Shown: one piece after another, positions 44,701-52,458 of the stretch
Layout: each line of letters starts with the position of its first letter
How positions within the stretch are numbered: the stretch's first letter is position 1
NCBI GenBank assembly: GCA_019638455.1
Contig: JAHBTU010000003.1
Coordinates: forward strand, 1,054,001-1,118,000
Origin: Saprospiraceae bacterium
GTDB taxonomy: Bacteria > Bacteroidota > Bacteroidia > Chitinophagales > Saprospiraceae
Length of the DNA stretch: 64,000 nucleotides
Direction: 5' to 3'
Notes under the pieces: generated by a model
Seen by the model: only the letters and a program-made list of their open reading frames with translations
Database searches by the model: none
What the model was told of the DNA's origin: nothing
Made by a program: the position numbers and the translations under genes

Positions 44701-44707
44701 TTTTCAT
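38777..44707 (-). CDS. Giant T9SS adhesin with CHU_C gliding-motility C-terminal domain
   Basis: 1976 residues: signal peptide (MKMVTRFLCKALFCLLLHPIAAQ), many beta-sandwich repeats of the DUF11-like or PKD-like kind (TGAAPMLDGALHLTLPVGVAYLPG; SLGLPTDGDSIYVSLPMGVSYLPG repeats it later), a PKD-like region near 1700, and a type B sorting domain at the end (IPNAFTPNGDSVNDVF, LTIYDRWGEKVYEN, DVYVYRID). Such proteins are exported by T9SS and fixed on the surface, often as adhesins. It is convergent with the glycosyltransferase gene, with only 4 bp between them. Confidence 0.92.
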   Translation of the reverse strand: MKMVTRFLCKALFCLLLHPIAAQNILISYQKSDSLFVCGTDTFFVQVQNTGAAPMLDGALHLTLPVGVAYLPGTINGATQVNVTNPQQPVFALPSLAPGAMGTVSLLLTATCAAAAALDAGQLFIANIAVQSSVGNASIATTNFTLETGLILIESVENPLMSGEKGDTLLRKICVRNTRLGKIGNLHFEDSHKPGIELSIVGATSQTNLPELSVADFDGSFFAAVGNGDHWLDVGETVCFAERIIITDCGTPPFFNTSLLRVGWGCEGEVCRYDSVLVNIEIKESKKVPDLVFEQIWNAPTDHCGNTPAIIGAKINNIGKSEAKDVFVRLRVQDMNQSKAGMGNNSFRVVHNGISTPLAPNLASFNTLDVCGLSVTNDASLVLPMVAAQDSVLLLFDAFTCETSCEQVLPTVQVEYFYRKPCPENGFVSDTLLIVPDGEYTVNGFVGFKAGVCLQDANSYVFNYQAVSKRLVEDDGFWHVTFDMSQGLSFDENCPALLGGAAPDFTTIEPSANGGYTVHLTWALPLPSDSLNMDFCLRYDCDTTMNCLKDFEPADGTVVVYSSDCPIACFLQLSTHTYWTPQLNTPFSCAISDCDSLRMVVNTSCLPIEDDPGAGDTTVLDIVFPLPGFNSRFEVYRLNYGFEDNNDDRRADSNALLHPDAPLVRRDRFLAGDTLRVEYCGAVDSGGELVHFARTIWHEVVGSDMITQGNDVFLTQSATNTFCNSNRFRFLADSIRIRYADGSQVACSLSDLVSINDENFFSVNQVNTWPPAKVDEIATQRFRFYFSLENLHDAGCLPKGTLDLGDSLFVYTDFKIDLNYRPLSSNHPDPPLVGFRTALSGGGKVYAYNEQPFKKLQYSGLNITRSANQHSIRPCEPSLEPRRFRQTLRIARENMFTHEVRPIARISDYWQTVPDDLEALSVKLEYLVLQDSVARWNNLDLPFQQSPGILSIDFAPAFEEPVDEGFMLRTNIAFKPDCSYDMPDSSRQYITLEYHVPLESNTSVTDSITNQIGFFSNAPDLRFETPDSILVGNTKAFELNFALKNNVVSTAFNSWVAVVSPNGNATNFEVIQVPQNQPVAIQNGIFQTGNIGGFSQQGFRLQGLNGSCGPDTLLIIFGWDCAPVAGLEQTACGRDTYWLELRLEKPELELNVLKEPNFIAVCDSSDYFEFEIFNAKTGFAYDPFATVKLPPGIFIVPGSCQVSYPAGSAYQNIPDPTDLTGNLFQWAIDSIVAAIAANGLPGVDKAPLNTLRIRFKTYAECGFVANTQVIYGTRGTEPCGRSTNVLNKPGEPLKISGVNTGLNVAIQFSAIGSGTAFCGGSQSFEVTIVSLGLPTDGDSIYVSLPMGVSYLPGSYLPLDGAPTGPPGIDAQGFRLPFPNAGAGVIKFRFDAFFDATAGCIDPVLLVQTRLRSEVFCPTLGAPCAIYAATGQATLSISLQRPELQLGSVNANVNGTEISLNIGINNIGNVPANGATAQIWQDMDGDGTLSAGDVLLQTIENEQVLLPGGSFDLSALLGVQPATLCGLLFVLPAEENCICATQTLRLNNINLTYQRQEYCDIQTVNIGVAEQPSFEYQWLTATGIACPTCSSTQYTPPASTPPGQPVTLVLEEKSGDCMVLHQFEFTFGTPPASIMVNNPAICKGESAILIAQPPGNDYQWSPGSLPSQQQITVSPIVTTTYTVTVTFPSTCTQTVATTVFVALPDTTLLPGLITCQGDPVVVLGNTTDVPGLYSSVLQNIAGCDSIIYQQLDVLPPAFREDDFSFCVGDTLFLLDTVITQSGRVCRTYIAANGCDSLYCVNATAFARPPVTDPDTLVGIIGQPLVLNGPDGYVTYTWWPNVPNCPNCQNITILTDSTFVEYQLLVTDANGCSGLIVYRVLLGPPCDARRLRIPNAFTPNGDSVNDVFRVAPYEGFEIIGSLTIYDRWGEKVYENRGNVFWDGSIAGKPGPSDVYVYRIDIICDGKPEAIWGDVTLLR

Positions 44708-44780
44708 GGATAGGCGAGCAAGCAGGTTTGGTGTGAAGACGTTCGGCGCGTAAAGATAGCTGCCCGTCCCCAGCCTTTCC

Positions 44781-44788
44781 TACCTTTG
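44781..44788 (+). promoter_or_regulatory. TACCTTTG -7 box before plsC
   Basis: A TAnnTTTG match 20 bp before the plsC start codon. A GTCCCCAGCC-rich stretch precedes it and no clear -33 TTTG is visible. Confidence 0.45.
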
Positions 44789-44807
44789 CTCGCCATTTTT
44801 CGACATC

Positions 44808-45527
44808 ATGACCATTTTTAAAAAAATATGGGCCGGCTACGCGGTGTTGCTCTTCCTGATGCTGATGCTTGTTAGCCTACCCGTGCTGCTGGTTTTCATG
44901 GCTTTCACGCCGGGCGAACGAGCGTTGCGCAACAATATCTTTTACCTGCACCACATTTTCACGCCACTGTTTTTGACGCTCGTCGGCATCCGGCTAAAAG
45001 TAGAGGGCCGTGAAAAGCTCGACCCGAAGCAATCCTATGTCATCGTTGGCAATCATCGTTCGGCGCTCGATTTTATCGTGCACGCCCATGCCTTTCCCGG
45101 CGTGTTTCGTTTTTTGGCAAAACAGGAATTGCAAAAAATTCCCGTGTTCGGCTGGGTGGTGAAAAAAATGTGTCTGACCGTTGACCGCAGCAGCGCCATG
45201 AGCCGCGCTCGCAGTGTGGTGGCTTTGAAGGAAAACCTCGCCAACGGCTGGAGCATTTTCATCTACCCGGAGGGCAGCCGCAATAAATCCGACGACCTGC
45301 TCGGCCCGTTTTACGACGGCGCGTTCCGCATCGCCATTCAGACCAAGGCGCCGCTTGCGGTGGAGACGATTGTGAATATGTCGAAAATCGCATCCGGTTA
45401 CGGCCTTCGCCCCGGCACCGTGCGCATCGTGTGGGATGAGCCGATTCCGACGGGCGGAATGACGGCAGCGGATATCCCGGCGTTGAAAGAAAGGGTGGAG
45501 AAGATGATGCTGGGGAGGTTGGTCTGA
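44808..45527 (+). CDS. plsC: 1-acyl-sn-glycerol-3-phosphate acyltransferase
   Basis: 239 residues: an N-terminal membrane segment (YAVLLFLMLMLVSLPVLLVFMAF), then acyltransferase motif I NHRSALDF (HX4D), a downstream FLAKQELQKIPVFGW, and motif III YPEGSRN. It makes phosphatidic acid by acylating the sn-2 position of lysophosphatidate. It reads away from the adhesin gene, with a TACCTTTG box 20 bp upstream. A dispersed GC-rich repeat starts 3 bp after its stop. Confidence 0.92.
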   Translation: MTIFKKIWAGYAVLLFLMLMLVSLPVLLVFMAFTPGERALRNNIFYLHHIFTPLFLTLVGIRLKVEGREKLDPKQSYVIVGNHRSALDFIVHAHAFPGVFRFLAKQELQKIPVFGWVVKKMCLTVDRSSAMSRARSVVALKENLANGWSIFIYPEGSRNKSDDLLGPFYDGAFRIAIQTKAPLAVETIVNMSKIASGYGLRPGTVRIVWDEPIPTGGMTAADIPALKERVEKMMLGRLV

Positions 45528-45529
45528 GA

Positions 45530-45557
45530 CTTGCCCGGCCATGCGGAGCGGACGGGG
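45530..45557. repeat. Dispersed GC-rich repeat copy
   Basis: CTTGCCCGGCCATGCGGAGC followed by GGACGGGG. It matches the copies at 17357, 34151 and 34431 with few changes and lies 3 bp after the plsC stop. The rest of the 45528-45814 gap holds no gene, only a C-rich tract near 45748-45770. Confidence 0.8.
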
Positions 45558-45814
45558 TTTCTGCCTACCCGGATGAACATTTGTTCGGATGGGGGTTCGG
45601 GGCTTCACTCAGATAGGGAATGACGCTTGCTTGCGCCAACTGAAAGTGGCGTCACCTATATCCTCCATCGAAGTTTTTACAATTGCGCGTTAAAATTCGC
45701 ACGGAATTGTGGGGCATGACATAGTTTTGTAGCGCATTGCAAGCCCCCCTCCGCCCCCCCCCAGACTGACGCGCTCCCAATCGAATCCATCCTATCATCC
45801 AATCCGTCGAATCA

Positions 45815-47662
45815 ATGACCGAACATCTCGTCATCCGAAATCTCCAGCAAGTCTTCACAGGGGAGTTGCGCTATCCGACCCTTACGCGCTACAACCGCTT
45901 GGAGGCACGCCCACGCACCAACAATTTCACCCGTGCCCTGCATGCCGAGGTGCGTGACCCCCTTTGGCTCCTGTGCAAACAGTGGCAAATGGGCGAGTTT
46001 CTCGGCGACGATGCGGGCACTCCCGTGTATGCAAAAATTCACGTCGAGGGCCAGCGCATCACCAAGTACCAGCCAGCGGGAGCATCGGTGCAAAAGTTTG
46101 CCCACGACACCCCCTTGGAAGCGACGGTGGAGCGGCGGGCGTTCCCCTTCGCCGTGGGCACGCAGAAAATGTCGCTCGACCTGAGACTGCTGATGGGGCG
46201 TCGATGGCTCAAAATGATTCCAGCAGCGACGGCACCGCTTTTCAAGGATGCCTACCCCATAGAGCCGCCCAACCCCGCGAGCAAGGCGGATGCGGCCATT
46301 TGCGCCCACCCGGAGGTGTGGCAACAGTGGAAGGCGGTAGCAGGCCGGGCGATGGATGGCGCACAGTTGTATTTTCACTTAAAAACACCGGGCAATGTGG
46401 CATCAGACGACATCGCGGGGCTTTCCGTCGCCGACAAGTCGAGCATTGATGCGGCGGGTGTGGAATTTGTGCGGTGGTTCGAGGCGCTCTATTTCCACCC
46501 CTCCGAAACGAGCGATGCTTGGCAGCCGGAGCGGTTGGAGTACCAATTTGACTGTGCTGTGCCAGATGGGCAAGGCGGTGAAAAAGTGCTGAACGCCGAG
46601 GAGTATTACCACGAACGATTGGATTGGTACAATTTCGACTGGGAAAAGGGCAAAACCCTTGATGAACCAGCGGAAGCGGCCCCTGAAGCCCCTGTGGAGG
46701 CGCGATATACGACCCAAAGTTTTATACCCGCCCCTGTTCGTTTCGATGGGATGCCCGACACGCGCTGGTGGGCGTTTGAGGACGGCAAAACCAATTTTGG
46801 CGACATCAAACCCGGCACGACGGATTTGGCCAAACTGTTGTTCATCGAATTTGGGCTGGTGTATGCCAACGACTGGTTCGTCCTGCCTTATACGGTGCCA
46901 ACGGGTTCGGTGCTGAACATCCGGGGGCTTGCGGTCACCAACACGTTTGGCGAACGCTACTGGATAGAACCCGCAGGGCGCGGCTCCGACGAGGCTTGGC
47001 AGCGGTGGAATATGTTCAGCCTCAACATAAAGGGCGAAAAAGAGGAACCTGCCGACCTGACATTGCTCGTGTTGCCGACGGTGCCAAAAATTCAGGAAGG
47101 CCAGCCTATGGAAGAGGTCGCCCTTATCCGCGACGAAATGGCCAACATGGTGTGGGGCATCGAGACGGCGGTGCCGCTGGCTCATGGCCGCACCAAGCCA
47201 GGCAACATAGCGGCTGCCGAATTCCACGACTTCTTGCAAGGGCTTATCCCAACCGCTGTCCCCGTCGCAAAACCCGCATGGAAAGCGCCTTTCCGCTACG
47301 ACATCATGACTTCCGTGCCCGAAAACTGGATTCCTTTTGTGCCCGAACACATACCCGGCAGCAATCGCCGGATTCAATTGCGCCGCGCCGCCATGCCGCG
47401 TTTTTTGGAAAACGAAAACCCGCCCATCTTTGAGCGGGTGCGACCGCGCACCGTGCTGTTGCGCGAAGGACTTGACCAAGGCACCCCCTACCACATCCAC
47501 GAGGAAGAGGTGCCGCGTGCGGGTGTGCATGTGTTGCAGGCTTTTCAGCGCACCCGCTGGACGAACGGCAAGGTGTTTACTTGGCTGGGCGTGAAAAAAC
47601 GCACCGGACGCGGCGAAGGCCACAGCGGGCTAGCGTTTGATAGGCTCGTGCCTGCGGACTGA
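45815..47662 (+). CDS. Large conserved protein of unknown function
   Basis: 615 residues without a signal peptide or membrane segment. The N-terminus has a striking block, HAEVRDPLWLLCKQWQMGEF followed by LGDDAGTPVYAKIHVEG. Related blocks occur in uncharacterised proteins of other phyla, as I recall; this needs a search. Later landmarks are MPDTRWWAFEDGKTNFG, LVYANDWFVLPYTVP and TLLVLPTVPKIQEG. The composition is aromatic-rich (many Trp) and probably soluble and cytoplasmic. It stands alone between plsC and a phosphoesterase. Confidence 0.7.
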   Translation: MTEHLVIRNLQQVFTGELRYPTLTRYNRLEARPRTNNFTRALHAEVRDPLWLLCKQWQMGEFLGDDAGTPVYAKIHVEGQRITKYQPAGASVQKFAHDTPLEATVERRAFPFAVGTQKMSLDLRLLMGRRWLKMIPAATAPLFKDAYPIEPPNPASKADAAICAHPEVWQQWKAVAGRAMDGAQLYFHLKTPGNVASDDIAGLSVADKSSIDAAGVEFVRWFEALYFHPSETSDAWQPERLEYQFDCAVPDGQGGEKVLNAEEYYHERLDWYNFDWEKGKTLDEPAEAAPEAPVEARYTTQSFIPAPVRFDGMPDTRWWAFEDGKTNFGDIKPGTTDLAKLLFIEFGLVYANDWFVLPYTVPTGSVLNIRGLAVTNTFGERYWIEPAGRGSDEAWQRWNMFSLNIKGEKEEPADLTLLVLPTVPKIQEGQPMEEVALIRDEMANMVWGIETAVPLAHGRTKPGNIAAAEFHDFLQGLIPTAVPVAKPAWKAPFRYDIMTSVPENWIPFVPEHIPGSNRRIQLRRAAMPRFLENENPPIFERVRPRTVLLREGLDQGTPYHIHEEEVPRAGVHVLQAFQRTRWTNGKVFTWLGVKKRTGRGEGHSGLAFDRLVPAD

Positions 47663-47686
47663 GCCACGCGGTATTGCTCCACACAA

Positions 47687-48352
47687 TTAGACACTTTCGT
47701 GAATAATGGAAACGCTCGCCTCGCTCCATTCCACCAAAAAAGGCTTGTTTTTCATGTGGTAGTTTTCATCCAACACGGAAACGTTCAGAAACAAAGTGCC
47801 GCCCACTTCGCACCGTCCGTAGCCTTCGTGGATGTGGCCGAACACATGAAGCTTCAATTGATGCAACTCGCTGACTTTGTGCAACAAATCGCGGCAGCCG
47901 ACGGGGCGTGGGTCGCGCACCACCTCGTCGAGTATGCCATAGGGCGGCCCGTGCGTGATGAGCAGTTCGGTATCTGTGGGAATCAAATCCCAGTGGCGGC
48001 GAATGTCGGCTCCGCGCTGTCGGTTGAATGCCCAATCGAAAAACCACGGCTGAATGGGGCTGCCCCAGATTTTGATGCCTTCGACCTCGCGGCCCGAATC
48101 GTTGAGATAAATCACGTTCTTAGGGAGCATGCTCTCGAGCAAGGCAGGCTCGTTTTCAGCGATAAAATCATGATTGCCAGCCACAAGCACTTTGTGCCGA
48201 TGCGGCTGTGCCGAAAACCAATCGAGAAATATCTGTGCCTCATGCACCAGCCCGCGCCGCGAAAAATCGCCCGCATGGACAAGCATATCGCCCGGCGGCA
48301 ATGGCAGGTTGTCATGTTTCAGGTGGGTGTCGGAGATGAGTACGATACGCAT
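47687..48352 (-). CDS. Calcineurin-like metallophosphoesterase
   Basis: From the ATG at 48352 the protein has 221 residues and opens MRIVLISDTHLKH, so the first metal-binding motif (DxH) is right at the N-terminus; the upstream extension to 48409 is rejected. Further motifs: VHAGDFSRRG (GDxx), VAGNHDF (GNHD), ITHGPPYG and VFGHIHEGYG (GHxH). All dinuclear-metal ligands appear present. The substrate is unknown, with phosphodiesters being usual. It is convergent with the 615-residue gene (24 bp apart). Confidence 0.9.
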   Translation of the reverse strand: MRIVLISDTHLKHDNLPLPPGDMLVHAGDFSRRGLVHEAQIFLDWFSAQPHRHKVLVAGNHDFIAENEPALLESMLPKNVIYLNDSGREVEGIKIWGSPIQPWFFDWAFNRQRGADIRRHWDLIPTDTELLITHGPPYGILDEVVRDPRPVGCRDLLHKVSELHQLKLHVFGHIHEGYGRCEVGGTLFLNVSVLDENYHMKNKPFLVEWSEASVSIIHESV

Positions 48353-48400
48353 TTTTCGCAAGGTTAAAAGGAAGAGGCAATTCAAATTGTCGTAAGTAAC

Positions 48401-48552
48401 ATGAGTCATCCCGAATTTTGAAAAACAGATTTTGGCCCACTATTTTGCTAAAAATCAAGATTTCTAACTGCCCCGCTGGGGCTTAGGCTTGTTTGAGGGC
48501 GGTATTTCTACCGATATTCCGCCCCGCTGGGCAAAAATTCAGGATGACTCAT
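48401..48552. repeat. MITE-like 152-bp inverted-repeat element
   Basis: ATGAGTCATCCCGAATTTT (48401-48419) is inverted at 48534-48552 with one mismatch. The interior carries two CCCCGCTGGG motifs. No ORF. The rest of the 48353-48689 gap includes CTTCGTGTCTTTGTGGCAAA near 48665, a sequence type repeated at 56545-56625. Confidence 0.75.
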
Positions 48553-48689
48553 GATATGCCGGAACAGCGTTTCGGCGTACAAGGCGACAGGTCGAAATGC
48601 CCTTGCCTAAGTAGTTGTAAAAGTTGATTGCAAGTCTTTGGTGCCTTCGCCCGGTAGTTATGGTCTTCGTGTCTTTGTGGCAAAATTCA

Positions 48690-50132
48690 TCACTTCAACT
48701 TCTCCTCCAGCAATCGCGTCGCCGTTTTTGGCTCGGCCTTCCCCTTGCTGGCTTTCATCAATTCGCCCATAAAAAAGCCGATAAGTCCTTTTTTTCCTTT
48801 GCGGTATTCGGCCGCTTTCTCTGGAAAACGTGCCAGCACCTCGTCGGCTATTTTTTCCAAAAAATCGGCATCGGCGTTTTGGAGCAGGTTCATTTCAGTG
48901 GCCAAAAGGGTAGGGGAGTGCTCAGGTTCTTCGAGTAGTGCCGGGAACAGCCGTTGATAAGCGGTGGAGGCGCTGACTTGCTGGTTTTCTATCAAATTCA
49001 AAAACTCGAGCCATGCCGTCGGGGGCACGGGGCATGCGTTCAGGGGTGTTCCGGTCGAAGCAGACCACGGGAGCAATTTGTTGATAATCAGGTTGGCGAT
49101 TTGTCGGGGTGGGATTACTGGTTGTGGGTTGTTGTGGGTTGTGAGTTGCAGAAAATAGTCGGCGATTTCGCGTTCCTGCGTGAATAGTGCCGCGTCGTGA
49201 GTGGACAGGCCGTATTTTGTTTGAAATGTTTGCTCCATCACCTGCGGCAAGGGCGGCATTTCGGATTGAATTTTTTCCAACAGCGCCGCTGAAATCACGA
49301 CGGGCGGCAAGTCGGGTTCGGGAAAATAGCGGTAATCGTGCGCTTCCTCTTTTTCTCGAAGCGAATAGGTGGTTCCGGTAGCCGCATCAAAACCACGAGT
49401 TTCTTGCTCCACTTTTCCGCCTGATTCGAGGATGCCGATTTGTCGTTTCACCTCGAACTCGATGGCGCGGCGGGCAAAGCGCATGGAGTTCACGTTTTTG
49501 ATTTCGCAGCGTTGGCCGAGCTTTTTCTCGCCCGATTTTCGCACCGACACGTTCACGTCGCAGCGCAACGAGCCTTCTTCCATGTTCCCGTCGCTGATGC
49601 CGAGCCACCGCACGAGGCGGCGAATTTCGGACATGAAGGCCGCGACTTCCTCGGCGCTGCGCAGGTCTGGCTCGGTCACGATTTCGAGCAGGGGCACGCC
49701 TGCTCGATTGAGGTCAATGAGCGATTCGTGCGGCGTTTGGTCGTGTAGGCTTTTGCCTGCATCTTCTTCTAAATGAATGTGATGCAAACGCGCGGTGCGC
49801 CGTCCGCCGTCCACCGTGAGCTGCCCGCCAAGGCAAATGGGATTGTTCTGTTGGGTCGTTTGAAACCCCTTTGGCAGGTCGGCGTAGAAATAGTTTTTTC
49901 GGTCGAAAGTGCTGTGGCGGGCGATGTCGCAGCCAAGCGCGAGGCCGAGCCTCACGGCGTATTCGATGGCTTTTTTGTTCAAGCGTGGCAGGGTGCCGGG
50001 ATGGGCGAGGCTGACGGCGCTGGTGTGCGTGTTGGGTGCGCCACCGAACGAGGCATCGTCGCCGCAGAAAGCCTTGGAACGGGTGGCGAGTTGGACGTGG
50101 ATTTCGAGGCCGATGACGGTTTCGTACGACAT
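48690..50132 (-). CDS. gatB: Aspartyl/glutamyl-tRNA amidotransferase subunit B
   Basis: 480 residues, normal GatB length. The N-terminus MSYETVIGLEIHVQL and FDRKNYFYADLPKGFQTTQ, RLHHIHLEEDAG, and SLIDLNRAGVPLLEIVTEPD are classic signatures; the C-terminal helical YqeY-like domain is present. GatB activates mischarged Glu-tRNA(Gln) or Asp-tRNA(Asn) so that GatA-derived ammonia can amidate it. gatA and gatC are not in this window. It is 3 bp after the DUF3667 gene and probably cotranscribed with it. Confidence 0.97.
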   Translation of the reverse strand: MSYETVIGLEIHVQLATRSKAFCGDDASFGGAPNTHTSAVSLAHPGTLPRLNKKAIEYAVRLGLALGCDIARHSTFDRKNYFYADLPKGFQTTQQNNPICLGGQLTVDGGRRTARLHHIHLEEDAGKSLHDQTPHESLIDLNRAGVPLLEIVTEPDLRSAEEVAAFMSEIRRLVRWLGISDGNMEEGSLRCDVNVSVRKSGEKKLGQRCEIKNVNSMRFARRAIEFEVKRQIGILESGGKVEQETRGFDAATGTTYSLREKEEAHDYRYFPEPDLPPVVISAALLEKIQSEMPPLPQVMEQTFQTKYGLSTHDAALFTQEREIADYFLQLTTHNNPQPVIPPRQIANLIINKLLPWSASTGTPLNACPVPPTAWLEFLNLIENQQVSASTAYQRLFPALLEEPEHSPTLLATEMNLLQNADADFLEKIADEVLARFPEKAAEYRKGKKGLIGFFMGELMKASKGKAEPKTATRLLEEKLK

Positions 50133-50135
50133 TTT

Positions 50136-51251
50136 TTAAAAAATGAAAAACACAACAATGGAGCCTAAGATGAAGAGTACCACGAAGCCTGCCAAATAGA
50201 AAACACAGTATGTCAGCCACTTGGCGAGCGTCGTTAGCCAACTTTGACCGTAAAACCGCCACATGGCGAAATAAATGGCCAACGCGGTGCCGACGATGAA
50301 CACTCCGAGGGAGGAGAGTGGAAGCAAGTCTTGCCAGATAGCTATGATGGCCAGCAACATGACCAACAACGCACCCGTGTGAAAATGCAGCAAGAAGATA
50401 AAATACTCCACATAATAGCGTTTTTGCCTCAAGTAGAGCAGGCTCAACAGGCCCGCCATGACCGCCACTAGCGATAGCAGCGTCCATGTCAGACTGCCGA
50501 TGATGGAGTGCGCCAACGTATTGGGGTCGCGCATACTTTTGATGCCCTGCCTGACGGCAACTTGGTCTAATCGTCCTGTTATTTGGTACCGCTGAATGAT
50601 TTCGTCGGGTGTGTAGCGCCCCACGTCAAGCGCGGCGAGGCGAATCTCGCGGGTCACTAAGCCTATAGTGATTGTGTCAATGTCCAATGGAAGGGTGTCC
50701 GAAAGGCCAACGCCAAGTTTTGCCAGATACTTGCTTTGGTAAGATTTGAGCAGGCTATCCATGCACTGTTCCACTTCGGCGGTGCGCCAATCGGCGGGCA
50801 AGTGCCGATAGTCTTGTCTCAAATCCTCCAAGATGGCGCGGTATTCTATTCGCTGGAAAAAAGAGCGGCCATCAAGTCTCACCGTGTCGCCTCGTGCGTT
50901 CACGGCGAGGGTGCTGGTGTTGAAGAGATTGTTGGACTTTCGCGCTTGGGCATCTTTCAGCGCCGAATTGAGTATGAGCAGAAAGAAAAACATCGCCACG
51001 ACAAACAACCGGAAGGGATGCGGATAACGGGCTTGTTTGCCTTTGAAAAACTCCGACGTGACCATGCCCGGCACAAACAGTTGCCACGCGGTGCGCAAAA
51101 ATTTGCCTTCCAAATGGAAAATCGTCCGCCCAAGCCGCGACAACAGCTCCTTCATGGTGTATTTGCCATCGGTGTCCTTTTGCCCGCAGTGGGCACAGAA
51201 CTTGGCCTTGTATGGCATCGGGTGGAAGCAATTGTGGCAATACCTTTTCAT
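50136..51251 (-). CDS. DUF3667-type membrane protein with N-terminal zinc ribbon
   Basis: 371 residues: a four-Cys zinc ribbon at the start (YCHNCFHPMPYKAKFCAHCGQK), then YTMKELLSRLGRTIFHLEGKFLRT, a first membrane segment (LFVVAMFFFLLILNSAL) and a C-terminal cluster of four or five helices (about 250-371). The pattern fits DUF3667 proteins, frequent in Bacteroidota and of unknown role. A 120-residue soluble loop lies between the membrane parts. Confidence 0.82.
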   Translation of the reverse strand: MKRYCHNCFHPMPYKAKFCAHCGQKDTDGKYTMKELLSRLGRTIFHLEGKFLRTAWQLFVPGMVTSEFFKGKQARYPHPFRLFVVAMFFFLLILNSALKDAQARKSNNLFNTSTLAVNARGDTVRLDGRSFFQRIEYRAILEDLRQDYRHLPADWRTAEVEQCMDSLLKSYQSKYLAKLGVGLSDTLPLDIDTITIGLVTREIRLAALDVGRYTPDEIIQRYQITGRLDQVAVRQGIKSMRDPNTLAHSIIGSLTWTLLSLVAVMAGLLSLLYLRQKRYYVEYFIFLLHFHTGALLVMLLAIIAIWQDLLPLSSLGVFIVGTALAIYFAMWRFYGQSWLTTLAKWLTYCVFYLAGFVVLFILGSIVVFFIF

Positions 51252-51310
51252 GCAGGATTTATTTCAGCGCCAAATTACGCCTGATTTTTAACCCGCAAAC
51301 AAACTCACCC

Positions 51311-51318
51311 TACCTTTG
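51311..51318 (+). promoter_or_regulatory. TACCTTTG -7 box before ctlX
   Basis: A perfect TAnnTTTG box 52 bp upstream of the ctlX ATG. The same octamer precedes plsC and cas8. A CAAACAAACTCA stretch lies just upstream with no clean -33 TTTG on the + strand. Confidence 0.45.
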
Positions 51319-51370
51319 AGCGCTCAAAACGCCTGTCAACCATCATACTACCGAACACAAGCCACTATCC

Positions 51371-52303
51371 ATGCGTCAGCAAACCACTCCACACATTCTA
51401 ATGGTGCGTCCGGCCAATTTCGCCTTCAACGAAGAAACCGCCGCCAACAATGCCTTTCAAAGCCGTGATGGCAAGCTCAGTGCCGAAGCCATGCGGCAAA
51501 ACGCCATTCGAGAGTTCGACGAATTCGTGAGCAAGCTGCGTGCGGCTGGCGTGGATGTCATTGTCGCCGACGATTCGGCCTCGCCTGCCAAGCCCGATGC
51601 GGTGTTTCCGAACAATTGGGTCACTTTCCATCAGGAAGGCTATGTCGTCACCTACCCCATGTTTGCACCCACGCGACGGCGCGAGCGGCGCGAGGAGGTG
51701 ATTGCGGAAATCCTGCAACGCGGCTTTTCCTCCAACCAACGCATTCATCTCGAAAACGAGGAGGCCAACGACCGCTTCCTCGAGGGCACGGGCAGCATCA
51801 TTTTCGACCACCAAAACCGACTCGCGTATGCCTGTCTCAGCCCGCGCACCGATGCGGACTTGCTCGAAAATCTTTGCCAAAAAATTGGATATCAGAAAGT
51901 CGTGTTTCACGCACAGGATGCCAACGGGCAAGACATTTACCATACCAACGTGATGATGGCATTGGGCGAAACTTTTGTAGTGATTTGCCTCGACACAGTG
52001 CGCGACTCGCAGGAACGCCGTGCGCTGGAAGAAAAATTTGCCGCGACCAACAAAGAAATCGTGGATATCACGCTCGAACAAATGAACGCCTTCGCCGGGA
52101 ATATGCTTCAAGTGCGAAACACCACCGGAGACACGATTCTCGTCATGTCCGAGCAGGCGTATCGTTCGCTTTCGCCCTCGCAACTCAAAACCTTGGAGGC
52201 GCACACCAGACTGCTCCACAGCCCCATAGAGACCATTGAGACCTACGGTGGCGGCTCGGCACGATGTATGATGGCGGAGGTGTTTTTGCCGCACACGGTT
52301 TGA
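51371..52303 (+). CDS. ctlX: Citrulline-utilisation hydrolase / amidinotransferase family (CtlX-like)
   Basis: 310 residues of the arginine deiminase-like fold: HILMVRPANFAFNEETAANN, FPNNWVTFHQEG (Asn/Asp region), LEGTGSIIFDH (catalytic Glu region), YHTNVMMALGETFVVICLD (His) and GGGSARCMMAEVF with the C-terminal nucleophilic Cys. These match CtlX-type proteins that hydrolyse citrulline or related guanidines. All expected catalytic groups are present. The stop codon lies in GTTTGAAGG, the start of a small degenerate relative of the 33472 repeat. Confidence 0.85.
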   Translation: MRQQTTPHILMVRPANFAFNEETAANNAFQSRDGKLSAEAMRQNAIREFDEFVSKLRAAGVDVIVADDSASPAKPDAVFPNNWVTFHQEGYVVTYPMFAPTRRRERREEVIAEILQRGFSSNQRIHLENEEANDRFLEGTGSIIFDHQNRLAYACLSPRTDADLLENLCQKIGYQKVVFHAQDANGQDIYHTNVMMALGETFVVICLDTVRDSQERRALEEKFAATNKEIVDITLEQMNAFAGNMLQVRNTTGDTILVMSEQAYRSLSPSQLKTLEAHTRLLHSPIETIETYGGGSARCMMAEVFLPHTV

Positions 52304-52360
52304 AGGTTTTAGGGCTTAAGGTTTTTTTTGCGCTTCTGCCAACCCAAAACCCTCAAACTT
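52296..52360. repeat. Small degenerate relative of the GGTTTGA inverted repeat
   Basis: GGTTTGAAGG at the ctlX stop is followed within 60 bp by the inverted AACCCTCAAAC. As at 33472, the gene's TGA lies inside the repeat unit and an inverse arm follows, but only a couple of units are present on each side. Confidence 0.5.
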
Positions 52361-52458
52361 TCTCGCCCCCCCTGTAACCTACCTTCCATCCATGCTGTCA
52401 GAGGCGGCATCAACAACGTTCAGAACCACCTTTCCTCACAACTAAAAAAATACAGAAT

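Noticed and set aside
46403-47623. A 406-codon minus-strand frame opposite the 615-residue gene
   Set aside because: The + strand frame is longer, has a coherent protein composition and a plausible start; the minus frame has none.
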